Origin: Bacteroidales bacterium | GTDB taxonomy: Bacteria; Bacteroidota; Bacteroidia; Bacteroidales; UBA10428 | Length of the DNA: 64,000 nt | Direction: 5' to 3' | NCBI GenBank assembly: GCA_016926235.1 | Contig: JAFGOZ010000522.1 | Location: 1-64,000, forward strand | Part shown: piece by piece, positions 57,075 to 64,000 of the stretch | Position numbering within the stretch: position 1 is the stretch's first letter | How the letters are laid out: every line of letters starts with the position of its first letter | Made by a program: the position numbers and the translations under genes | Notes under the pieces: model-generated | What the model was told of the DNA's origin: nothing | Databases searched by the model: none | Seen by the model: only the letters and a program-made list of their open reading frames with translations

Positions 57075-57817
57075 GAAATATCTTATATTATTCAGTATTG
57101 TTAGCGATAGCAATAATACTTGTTTATGCATGTACTGCTGAAAGTCTCGATTCATCAGATGCCGAAGTAGGAAAGGCAGGATCGATGGCACGATTTACAA
57201 TTGCCAATAACCACCTGTATACCGTTGACAACAATAATTTGAAGCTTTTCACTCTTACCAATCCTGCTGCACCACAATATGCACAGGATATTACTATTGG
57301 TGTAGGAATTGAAACTATATTCCCTTATGGAAACAACCTCTTTATCGGTTCACAACAAGGTATGTTTATTTATGATATAAATGTTCCAAATTCACCCCAA
57401 CTTGTTACTGTATATGAACATGTTTACAGCTGTGATCCGGTTGTTGTGGAAGGAGACTATGCATATGTTACCCTCCACTCTGAAGATAGCAGATGCGGCA
57501 GATGGACAAATGAGCTGCAAATTATTGATATTTCTGACTTGTCCAATCCTATAAAAGTAAAAACCATAAGCATGAACAACCCTAGAGGATTGGGTATTGA
57601 TAATGGTGTATTATTTGTGTGTGACAATGGATTAAAAGTGTATGATGCCACAGATACTCCCAATCTCATATACAAAAGCTTTCATAATATAAAAGCCTAT
57701 GATGTTATTCCAAACAATAATCTTCTTTTGGTTATTGGTGAAGATGGACTGTATCAATACCATTACGATAGCTACAACTTAACTTTTCTAAGTTTATTAC
57801 CGAGTATTAAACAATAA
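57071..57817 (+). CDS. LVIVD-repeat-like lipoprotein
   Basis: A 248-residue lipoprotein. The frame opens at 57047, but the ATG at 57071 directly begins a signal peptide with lipobox VYAC, and overlaps the upstream stop as ATGA. Beta-propeller blades follow: ARFTIANNHLYTVDNNNLKL, TNPAAPQYAQDITIG, GMFIYDINVPNSPQLVTVYE and LQIIDISDLSNPIKVKTI. It is coupled with the preceding LVIVD gene and followed by an outer-membrane barrel gene 8 bases later. Confidence 0.78.
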   Translation: MRNILYYSVLLAIAIILVYACTAESLDSSDAEVGKAGSMARFTIANNHLYTVDNNNLKLFTLTNPAAPQYAQDITIGVGIETIFPYGNNLFIGSQQGMFIYDINVPNSPQLVTVYEHVYSCDPVVVEGDYAYVTLHSEDSRCGRWTNELQIIDISDLSNPIKVKTISMNNPRGLGIDNGVLFVCDNGLKVYDATDTPNLIYKSFHNIKAYDVIPNNNLLLVIGEDGLYQYHYDSYNLTFLSLLPSIKQ

Positions 57818-57825
57818 AACCAAAA

Positions 57826-58521
57826 ATGATGAAAAACCGAAATATTTTGTTAACAGGTATATTAATTATTATTATACCAATGATGATTTTCTCACAGGAA
57901 GGCAATGAACAAGTACAGGTTTCAACATCCAAAAAGAACCTGTTAGTATCCATTTCCCCTCAGCATATGATTAAAAGTGGTTTACGTGTCGAAATTGAGC
58001 CTCATCTGACAGGAAAACAATGGTTAACAATAGCCCCTATGATATACCTGAATCATAGCAATGAAAACCAATATAACACTGACTATGAAGAATTTGAATA
58101 CAACAACACATATAACAAACTTACAGGAGCAGGAATTGAAATAAATCATAAAATATTCCTCTATGATAAAGACTTACCATCAGGTCCATATTTTGCATAT
58201 GGTTTGTTTTACCAGCATGTATATCTTGAATATGAAGAATATGTATACTATCCGGACATCTTTGAAGGATTAAGTGTGGAAAGATATGGCATAATGGATA
58301 TAAAACACAATATTGATAAAGTAGGAACAGGTTTTATACTTGGATATCACTATCCCGTTGAGAATATTATTTTCTTTGATTTGTACGTAGGAGTTGGTAT
58401 AAGGTATAGCTTCCAGGATAAAAACTATGAGTCAAACAGGGAATATAGTGGCAGTATCATTGATTTTGGATATACCGGCACACTTCCTCTTGCCGGATTT
58501 AAATGTGGATTTGTATTTTAG
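57826..58521 (+). CDS. Outer-membrane beta-barrel protein of unknown function
   Basis: A 231-residue protein with signal peptide (1-23, MIFSQ), amphipathic strands rich in Tyr and Asn, and a C-terminal Phe (LAGFKCGFVF), as in outer-membrane barrels. I recognise no specific family. It completes a three-gene unit with the two LVIVD lipoproteins, suggesting that the three act together at the surface. Confidence 0.7.
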   Translation: MMKNRNILLTGILIIIIPMMIFSQEGNEQVQVSTSKKNLLVSISPQHMIKSGLRVEIEPHLTGKQWLTIAPMIYLNHSNENQYNTDYEEFEYNNTYNKLTGAGIEINHKIFLYDKDLPSGPYFAYGLFYQHVYLEYEEYVYYPDIFEGLSVERYGIMDIKHNIDKVGTGFILGYHYPVENIIFFDLYVGVGIRYSFQDKNYESNREYSGSIIDFGYTGTLPLAGFKCGFVF

Positions 58522-58529
58522 GAAGTTAT

Positions 58530-58565
58530 TTAGCTGTTAGCTGTTGGCTAAAAGCTAATAGCTAA
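58530..58565. repeat. AGCT-type fold-back repeat, possible bidirectional terminator
   Basis: TTAGCTGTTAGCT (58530-58542) pairs with AGCTAATAGCTAA (58553-58565) with one G-T wobble in 13 pairs, loop of 10 bases. Each arm contains two AGCTRWTAGCT-like units. It lies between convergent genes and is followed by only three T, so it may end transcription in both directions. From memory, similar AGCTGTTAGCT elements are frequent in Bacteroidetes genomes. Confidence 0.6.
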
Positions 58566-58601
58566 TTTGGAATCCTACTAAAATGGGAGGGATAAATCAA
58601 C

Positions 58602-59996
58602 CTAAACAATCAATTTCTTAATTCGGTCTATCTGTTTTTGCTTATTTACTTCCCTGAGGTTTCGGGCTGTTTTGGTGAAATACTGATGATTGGAAATAAA
58701 ATCTATTTGCAACTTATTCCATTCATTCAGTGTTCCAATCTTACTTCTTTCCTTTAGCTCTTTGTAAAGTGTGTTTGAAACAGGAATAAAATCACTTCTT
58801 CCAAGATAATCAAGGTCTGAGTCACAAATAATTTCTTCCAGTTTGTTCTTTGGATTAGGTGGCAACTTAGTAGCCATAATCAAATCACAAATTTTATTGA
58901 TTTGTTGTGTAGTATAGTTAAAATTAGGCAGATATTCCCGAACCAGATCAGTACCGTAATTTTCATGATTGTCATAGCTAATAACATGCCCTGCATCATG
59001 AAAAAGAGCTGCCGTCTTAAGCAAAAGAATATCCTCTTCAGATATACCTTCTGCCCAACCTATAAGCTCAACTTCAGTAACTACATCAACAGTATGCTTT
59101 ACATTATGATAGTATAAATTATTCGGCAATTCCCTTTCAAGCCTGTCAAGAATTATTTCCTGTAGATCGTAAAACTTAATAAGAGCAAATTTTGTATTAA
59201 ATTTATCATTTGGAAGAATACCTTTCCCGTCAATCGTATATTCAGGTTTGATGCTCTTTACAACAAATAGTTCCAAATCCCCTGTATACTTAACCGGAAC
59301 ACGTCCAAAATATTCACAATCAAAAAACTCTTTAACTAATTCATAGGTCATTACTGAAATAAATAACTTATCCATATCTGCTGAAGACTCTATACGACTG
59401 GCAATATTCACTGTTTCGCCCTTGATGTCATAGGCTACTTTGCGTTTCCCTGTAATATTTGCTGAAACCGGACCTGTATGAATACCAAGCCGGATATCCC
59501 AAATCTTTTGTCTTACATCATGTGATCCCTGAAGTGAAGTTAGAAAATCTTTCATCTCAAGAGCAGCTAATACTACTTCAATAGGGTTTGTCTGGTTTTT
59601 AACAGGAATACCACCTGCACACATATATGTATCACCTATCGTTTTTATCTTTTGAATATTATATTTCTTTACGATATTATCAAACTTAAGGAAAATAGTA
59701 TCCAGCTCATCCATCAAAGCTTCGGAATTACTTGAGGTAGCAATCTTTGTAAATCCGTGAATATTGGCAAAGAGAACAGTCGCCATTTTAAATCGCAGGT
59801 CATCTTCCCTCTCTTTATCAATAATTTCAAGCTGACCTTTTTGAGTGGTTGTCTCCAATAGTTGCCTTAAACGCTGGTTTTCGTCAAGCAAATCAGCATT
59901 AAGCTTGGAGTAAGTTTCCTTTTGCAATAACAGTTCCTGGTTCTCTTTAATAAGGCTGGCTATCCTTCTTATCAGCTTTTGATTCTGATCATCCAT
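58602..59996 (-). CDS. Class III nucleotidyl cyclase fused to an HD domain
   Basis: A 464-residue cytoplasmic protein. It begins with a coiled coil (1-65), then a class III cyclase domain (70-245) with FANIHGFTKIA, KIKTIGDTYMCAGG and YDIKGETVNIASRIES, then an HD domain (285-440) with YYHNVKHTVDVV, ALFHDAGH and CDSDLDYLGR. The purine-selecting Lys118 and the Asp of YDIKG suggest ATP as substrate, and the transition-state Asn and Arg (TVNIASR) are present. The first metal Asp of the F-x-D-I motif is Asn78, while Asp122 is kept; activity may be lost or changed. HD domains often hydrolyse nucleotides, so one protein may make and break a signal. No signal peptide or membrane span is seen. Confidence 0.82.
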   Translation of the reverse strand: MDDQNQKLIRRIASLIKENQELLLQKETYSKLNADLLDENQRLRQLLETTTQKGQLEIIDKEREDDLRFKMATVLFANIHGFTKIATSSNSEALMDELDTIFLKFDNIVKKYNIQKIKTIGDTYMCAGGIPVKNQTNPIEVVLAALEMKDFLTSLQGSHDVRQKIWDIRLGIHTGPVSANITGKRKVAYDIKGETVNIASRIESSADMDKLFISVMTYELVKEFFDCEYFGRVPVKYTGDLELFVVKSIKPEYTIDGKGILPNDKFNTKFALIKFYDLQEIILDRLERELPNNLYYHNVKHTVDVVTEVELIGWAEGISEEDILLLKTAALFHDAGHVISYDNHENYGTDLVREYLPNFNYTTQQINKICDLIMATKLPPNPKNKLEEIICDSDLDYLGRSDFIPVSNTLYKELKERSKIGTLNEWNKLQIDFISNHQYFTKTARNLREVNKQKQIDRIKKLIV

Positions 59997-60195
59997 GCAA
60001 TTCTCATTTTGAAATCATAGCATTTTTGTTATACTCTCCTATCATCACGAATATACTAAATTATTTTTCTACTTGTAAACATTCTTGAATGAAATATTTG
60101 AAATTATTGGAAAGAAGATTTCAGGAGCAAGTATACAGAAGTCCGGGATCATCTAAAATAAATTACTTTTACCATCTTCCATATCCCTTATGCCC

Positions 60196-60245
60196 TATCC
60201 TTTCTCCTTTTCACTTTTCCCTTTCACCTTTTCCCTTTTTTCACC
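60196..60245 (+). other. Polypyrimidine tract upstream of uvrB
   Basis: About 50 bases almost entirely C and T, built from imperfect repeats such as CCTTTTC and CTTTTCAC, directly before the uvrB -7-like box. This could be single-strand- or triplex-prone DNA; its purpose is unknown. Confidence 0.55.
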
Positions 60246-60253
60246 TAAATTTG
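60246..60253 (+). promoter_or_regulatory. Candidate -7 element of uvrB
   Basis: TAAATTTG lies only 4 bases before the uvrB ATG, so a start site about 5-8 bases downstream would be at or next to the ATG, implying leaderless mRNA. No TTG lies at -33. Confidence 0.4.
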
Positions 60254-60257
60254 CAAC

Positions 60258-62264
60258 ATGAATTTTAAGCTTACATCAGAATATTCACCTACCGGCGATC
60301 AGCCTGAAGCAATTAAGCAACTCACAGATAACATCAATAGTGGGATGGCATATAACACATTGTTAGGAGTTACTGGTTCCGGAAAAACATTTACAATTGC
60401 AAACGTACTGCAAAATCTTAGCCGGCCAGCTCTTGTTTTAAGTCATAATAAAACCCTGGCTGCACAACTGTATGGAGAATTCAAACAGTTTTTTCCTGAA
60501 AATGCAGTAGAGTATTTTGTATCATACTATGATTATTACCAGCCCGAAGCCTATTTACCTGTCACTGATACGTATATTGAAAAAGATTTATCCATCAATG
60601 ATGAAATTGAAAAGCTTAGATTAAGCACTACTTCATCCTTATTATCAGGTCGCCGTGACGTAATTGTGGTGTCGTCTGTTTCCTGTTTATATGGTATTGG
60701 TAACCCTGATGATTTTTATAGTAACACAATACAGATAAAAACAGGACAAAAGATTAGCCGGAATGTTTTCCTGCGCAAGCTTGTGGATAGTCTTTACTCA
60801 CGTAATGAAGTTGATTTCAAAAATGGCACCTTCCGGGTAAATGGAGATACTGTGGATGTCTATCTGGCATACAACGACTTTGCTTACCGCATTGTATTTT
60901 GGGGAGATGAAATAGAAGATATCTCGTCCTTTAATCCAATAACCGGAGATACCCTTGATGCCTTTGAACAGGTTTTTATATACCCTGCCAATATCTTTGT
61001 CACAACAAAAGAACGGATGAAAGCAGCCTTATCGCAAATACAGGACGATATGGTAAAACAAGCTGAGTTTTTTCAGTCGGAACATAAAATAATTGAAGCT
61101 AAACGTATTGAAGAACGTGTCACCTATGATCTTGAGATGATAAAAGAACTGGGGTATTGTTCCGGAATTGAAAACTATTCCCGCTACTTTGATGGCAGAA
61201 AGCCAGGTTCGCGCCCATTCTGCCTGCTCGATTATTTTCCTAAAGATTTTATTACTATAATAGATGAAAGTCATGTTACACTACCTCAAATCCGGGCCAT
61301 GTATGGTGGCGACCATTCCAGAAAAGCTAATCTGGTAGAATATGGCTTTAGGTTACCGGCAGCAATTGACAACCGGCCGCTTAAATTCGAGGAATTTGAA
61401 AGCCTGGTCAGCCAAATGGTTTATGTAAGTGCAACACCCGGTGAATATGAACTGGAAAAATGTGAAGGAATTATTGTTGAGCAAATTATACGACCTACGG
61501 GACTTCTTGATCCAATTATTGAAATAAAGCCAAGCCTCAACCAGATCGATCATTTAATGGAAGAAATACATAAGCGTATAGAAGTGAATGAACGAATTTT
61601 AGTGACTACTCTTACTAAACGAATGGCTGAAGAACTTACAGCATACCTCACAAAACTAAATATAAAATGCAGGTATATTCACTCTGATATTGACACTTTG
61701 GAACGCGTTGAGATAATAGAAAACCTGCGAAAAGGGACTTTTCATGTACTTATTGGAGTAAACCTTCTTCGGGAAGGTCTTGATCTCCCAGAAGTTTCAC
61801 TGGTTGCTATTCTCGATGCTGACAAAGAAGGTTTTTTGCGATCCGAAAAAGCACTTACCCAAACTGTAGGAAGGGCAGCCAGAAACATTAATGGCCGTGT
61901 TATTATGTATGCAGATAATATTACAGGCTCAATGAAACGAACAATAGATGAAACAAACCGGAGGAGGGAGAAACAATTAAAGTACAATGAAGAGCATAGT
62001 ATTACACCCAAACAAATTGAAAAAGCATTAAAACCAATTATTGCAGAGCTTTCCAAAGAAAAAGTCCGTGCGTATATTGAGCCGGATAAAACAGAAATTG
62101 CCGCTGATCCTATTGTGCAATACATGAATAAACCAGCCCTGGAAAAAGCCATCGAAAGAACCCGAAAAGCCATGGAAGAGGCTGCAAAGAAACTCGACTT
62201 TATAGAAGCTGCCAGGTTACGTGATGAAATGTATGGTTTGGAGAAGCTATTGAAGGAAAAATAA
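60258..62264 (+). CDS. uvrB: Excinuclease ABC subunit B
   Basis: The damage-verifying helicase-like subunit of nucleotide excision repair. The 668-residue protein shows the P-loop GVTGSGKTFTIANVL near 40, the beta-hairpin segment YYDYYQPEAYLPVTDTYI, ATPase motif IDESHVTLPQ, helicase motifs VLIGVNLLREGLDLPEVSLV and QTVGRAARNINGRVI, and a C-terminal UVR motif AIERTRKAMEEAAKKLDF near 625. Length and motifs are normal. Confidence 0.97.
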   Translation: MNFKLTSEYSPTGDQPEAIKQLTDNINSGMAYNTLLGVTGSGKTFTIANVLQNLSRPALVLSHNKTLAAQLYGEFKQFFPENAVEYFVSYYDYYQPEAYLPVTDTYIEKDLSINDEIEKLRLSTTSSLLSGRRDVIVVSSVSCLYGIGNPDDFYSNTIQIKTGQKISRNVFLRKLVDSLYSRNEVDFKNGTFRVNGDTVDVYLAYNDFAYRIVFWGDEIEDISSFNPITGDTLDAFEQVFIYPANIFVTTKERMKAALSQIQDDMVKQAEFFQSEHKIIEAKRIEERVTYDLEMIKELGYCSGIENYSRYFDGRKPGSRPFCLLDYFPKDFITIIDESHVTLPQIRAMYGGDHSRKANLVEYGFRLPAAIDNRPLKFEEFESLVSQMVYVSATPGEYELEKCEGIIVEQIIRPTGLLDPIIEIKPSLNQIDHLMEEIHKRIEVNERILVTTLTKRMAEELTAYLTKLNIKCRYIHSDIDTLERVEIIENLRKGTFHVLIGVNLLREGLDLPEVSLVAILDADKEGFLRSEKALTQTVGRAARNINGRVIMYADNITGSMKRTIDETNRRREKQLKYNEEHSITPKQIEKALKPIIAELSKEKVRAYIEPDKTEIAADPIVQYMNKPALEKAIERTRKAMEEAAKKLDFIEAARLRDEMYGLEKLLKEK

Positions 62265-62284
62265 AAGTATTTTTTACTTTTATT
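62260..62284 (+). terminator. Possible terminator after uvrB
   Basis: AATAAAAGTA (62260-62269) pairs perfectly with TACTTTTATT (62275-62284) around a TTTTT loop, directly over the uvrB stop. The stem is all AT-rich and lacks a following T-run, so termination is uncertain. Confidence 0.35.
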
Positions 62285-62477
62285 CTTCAACTCCTAAAAT
62301 TCTAGTAAATTGGTTTACAAATCGTTACCATGTAAGCAAATGAATTTACCCCTCCGGTAAAACGAAAATCCCCACCCTTTGAAAATGTCTCCCTCAATAG
62401 ATGACATTTCAAACACAAAGCATTTTTCTGAACGTTAAGTTTACATTCTCTATTTACAAACCTTAACAAACAAAGCT

Positions 62478-63665
62478 ATGAAAAATAAAAATTTACTTTC
62501 CCTTCTATTAGCTGGATTGGCAATATTAGCAATATTACCAACCGGTTGTAAGAAAGATGATGATGATGACAAAGAAGAAGAAAAAATTGTTCCTACAATA
62601 ACCCTTTTATCTCCAACTTTATCATCAACCAGGGAAATAACCCCTTCAGTTGGTGATGTAGTTGTTTTTAAAATTGCAGTCCATGCCGACAATGGACTAA
62701 GCGAAGTAACGCTAAATGATGAAAGGATTGCTGCTTACTTTGAAGAAACAGACGACACCTTAGAATACCAAACACTTATCAGAACAGATGATGACATAAT
62801 TATGGATTTTGAAGTTATAGATGCAACAAGTGCTTCTGCCTCTCTTGACGCAATTACAATTAATCCATTAGCAGGTGAAGATCTTGGGTTATTACTTATT
62901 GACTTTGGAGGTAAAATGACAGCCAAGGCTCCATGGGAAGGTAATACATCATATGCCGATGATTGGGATAAAAGAACAGTTTATACATTCGATATCGTAA
63001 GTGATGTATCTGATGAAGCTATTACACAAATAGCCAACGATGAAGCAACGATTACGTTTAAAGCTGATAATCCCGAAGGAGAAGGAAAAGTATTCGAAAT
63101 GGTTAAAACAGCCTATTATGACACATTGGGTGGTCAATGCCAAAATCCATGGGGATCAGGATGGGTACATCAAATGATAGATTTGGGTGCTAATATCCCA
63201 CAGGCTACTGTGGAAGGAGTTGCTGCCAACACTAAGGTGATTAAAATGGATGTATATTACGATGCCACTGTAACAAATACATTTATCATGGACTCTATCA
63301 TAACATTAGCGGACAGGTATGGGTCACAACCTTGGGGCGCAGATGTTACCCAGGGCTTTTTAATAGTATGTATTTTGGCAAATACTGATAAACACATGGA
63401 ATTGCAAAAATCATATGACAATGATGGTTACTTCATATCTATGAAAGGATATTTCACAGTACAGAACCAATGGACAACTGTTGAATTTGATATGGTTGAC
63501 ACTGATCGTTCAACGAAATGGGATGAAACAAATGCCGCAAGAGCATTATCAAATGAGGTAGATATGGTCCATTTCATCGTATCTGGTGGTTATGAAGGAG
63601 TTACAGGCAATAAACCAAACCTAAACCCAATTTATTTCAAAAACCTTAGAATTGTAGACAAATAA
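62478..63665 (+). CDS. Acidic-linker lipoprotein, likely surface-exposed
   Basis: A 395-residue lipoprotein with signal peptide and lipobox PTGC (Cys24), followed at once by a lipoprotein export-like signal KKDDDDDKEEE. In Bacteroidetes, acidic residues right after the lipid cysteine direct lipoproteins to the cell surface. The mature region is beta-rich, with Ig-like segments (VPTITLLSPTLSS, VVVFKIAVHADNGLSEVTL), and a C-terminal domain with GYFTVQNQWTTVEFDMVD. I recognise no family. A strong terminator follows. Confidence 0.78.
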   Translation: MKNKNLLSLLLAGLAILAILPTGCKKDDDDDKEEEKIVPTITLLSPTLSSTREITPSVGDVVVFKIAVHADNGLSEVTLNDERIAAYFEETDDTLEYQTLIRTDDDIIMDFEVIDATSASASLDAITINPLAGEDLGLLLIDFGGKMTAKAPWEGNTSYADDWDKRTVYTFDIVSDVSDEAITQIANDEATITFKADNPEGEGKVFEMVKTAYYDTLGGQCQNPWGSGWVHQMIDLGANIPQATVEGVAANTKVIKMDVYYDATVTNTFIMDSIITLADRYGSQPWGADVTQGFLIVCILANTDKHMELQKSYDNDGYFISMKGYFTVQNQWTTVEFDMVDTDRSTKWDETNAARALSNEVDMVHFIVSGGYEGVTGNKPNLNPIYFKNLRIVDK

Positions 63666-63689
63666 AAAGATCATATTTTATATTATAAA

Positions 63690-63715
63690 AAGGAGACCTG
63701 TGTCTCCTTTTTTTA
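63690..63715 (+). terminator. Rho-independent terminator
   Basis: AAGGAGAC (63690-63697) pairs with GTCTCCTT (63702-63709) around a CTGT loop, followed by a T-run to about 63714. It separates the lipoprotein gene from the sensor gene. Confidence 0.88.
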
Positions 63716-63745
63716 TATATTTAGAAGACATCTTTCCAGAACAGA

Positions 63746-64000
63746 ATGTTAATTAAAAAAAAACATATAGTTTTCATTCTTCTTGTTTGTATAACACTCT
63801 CTTCATTCGTAAAGGGACAGGGACGCGTTCAGTTCAACCAGATAGGAATAACCGATGGATTATCAAATGGTTCCATAAAGAGCATATACCAGGATAGAGA
63901 CGGATTTATCTGGATCGGCACATTAGCAGGACTTAACCAGTACGATGGAGCTGAATTTAAGGTATATAATGCATCTCGTTACGATAACAATAGTATTAGC
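63746..64000 (+). CDS. Two-component sensor start with Reg_prop propeller (partial)
   Basis: An 85-residue fragment truncated by the window end. It begins with a signal-type hydrophobic stretch (IVFILLVCITLSSFVKG) and then a regulator-propeller repeat QIGITDGLSNGSIKSIYQDR, DGFIWIGTLAGLNQYDG. This N-terminus is typical of Bacteroidetes hybrid two-component systems and related sensors that read polysaccharide signals; the catalytic part lies beyond the window. Confidence 0.78.
   Translation, partial: MLIKKKHIVFILLVCITLSSFVKGQGRVQFNQIGITDGLSNGSIKSIYQDRDGFIWIGTLAGLNQYDGAEFKVYNASRYDNNSIS

Noticed and set aside
56541..57817. One LVIVD gene split by a frameshift
   Set aside because: The second frame has its own lipoprotein signal peptide and an ATGA overlap, which fits two coupled genes better than a broken one.
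61742..62290. 182-residue antisense open frame inside uvrB
   Set aside because: It lies on the opposite strand within the highly conserved helicase region and is low in typical protein features; it is a frame shadow.
1..64000. tRNA, rRNA, CRISPR arrays, insertion sequences, prophage, toxin-antitoxin or restriction genes
   Set aside because: I looked for cloverleaf-like or repeat-spacer patterns and for transposase, integrase, nuclease and methylase motifs and found none that can be supported.

Overview
The window reads as a chromosomal segment of a low-GC member of the Bacteroidota, most likely a Bacteroidales/Marinilabiliales-type organism. The reasons are family content (DUF5606, the Bacteroidetes-type RpoZ, the PUR/DUF3276 protein, DUF4835, a type IX secretion C-terminal domain, a long NusB), promoters of the Bacteroidetes kind (TTG, about 21 nt, TAnnTTTG) in place of -35/-10 boxes, A-rich leaders mostly lacking Shine-Dalgarno sites, and lipoproteins with acidic residues after the lipid cysteine. 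I see no rRNA, tRNA, CRISPR array, transposase, integrase or prophage. Nearly all of the window is core or housekeeping DNA.

Layout. 1-5650 (minus): a TPR lipoprotein and an LpoB-like lipoprotein, dapA, folD, ffh. 5813-12814 (plus): a TPR histidine kinase and its NarL-type regulator, a large type IX-secreted beta-helix protein, and a small secreted acidic protein. 12840-19407 (minus): M3 peptidase, DUF5606, a TerB/DnaJ protein, then the conserved nusB-yajC-ybbR-coaE run. 19668-31581: PUR protein, an unknown protein, FeoA-FeoB iron transporter, DUF1287, M28 peptidase, DUF456, ornithine carbamoyltransferase, an unknown lipoprotein, ftsK and a LolA-like protein. 31584-41380: PgpH-type HD phosphodiesterase, an NlpC/P60 protein, YbjQ, an unlisted 40-residue membrane protein, cysN-cysD, glutamate formimidoyltransferase, a YfcC transporter and a DUF819 protein. 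41673-47581 (minus): fabI and the run bamD-rpoZ-coaBC-DUF4835-recN. 47747-53734: an envelope-glycan cluster (flippase, asparagine-synthase-like enzyme, methyltransferase, FemAB-like acyltransferase, polysaccharide-deacetylase-like protein). 53957-64000: mutS2, two LVIVD-type lipoproteins with an outer-membrane barrel, a nucleotidyl cyclase-HD fusion, uvrB, an acidic surface-type lipoprotein and the start of a Reg_prop sensor.

How the genes fit together. Many products serve the envelope: Lpo-type synthase activation, BamD, LolA, YajC, DUF1287 and NlpC/P60 peptidases, the glycan cluster, and an export route implied by the sorting domain. Two proteins point to cyclic dinucleotide signalling (PgpH and a YbbR/CdaR-like protein), and a separate cyclase-HD fusion suggests another nucleotide signal.

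The least ordinary observations are: a pair of REP-like hairpins in opposite orientation between ffh and folD, whose loops share a core and are perfectly complementary; the cyclase-HD fusion with a metal-binding Asp replaced by Asn; an asparagine-synthase-like protein without the glutaminase cysteine, lying in a cluster that resembles XrtA-associated glycan genes but has no exosortase; several other fold-back intergenic repeats; and the 40-residue membrane protein. I do not see a clear new multi-gene defence or mobile system.
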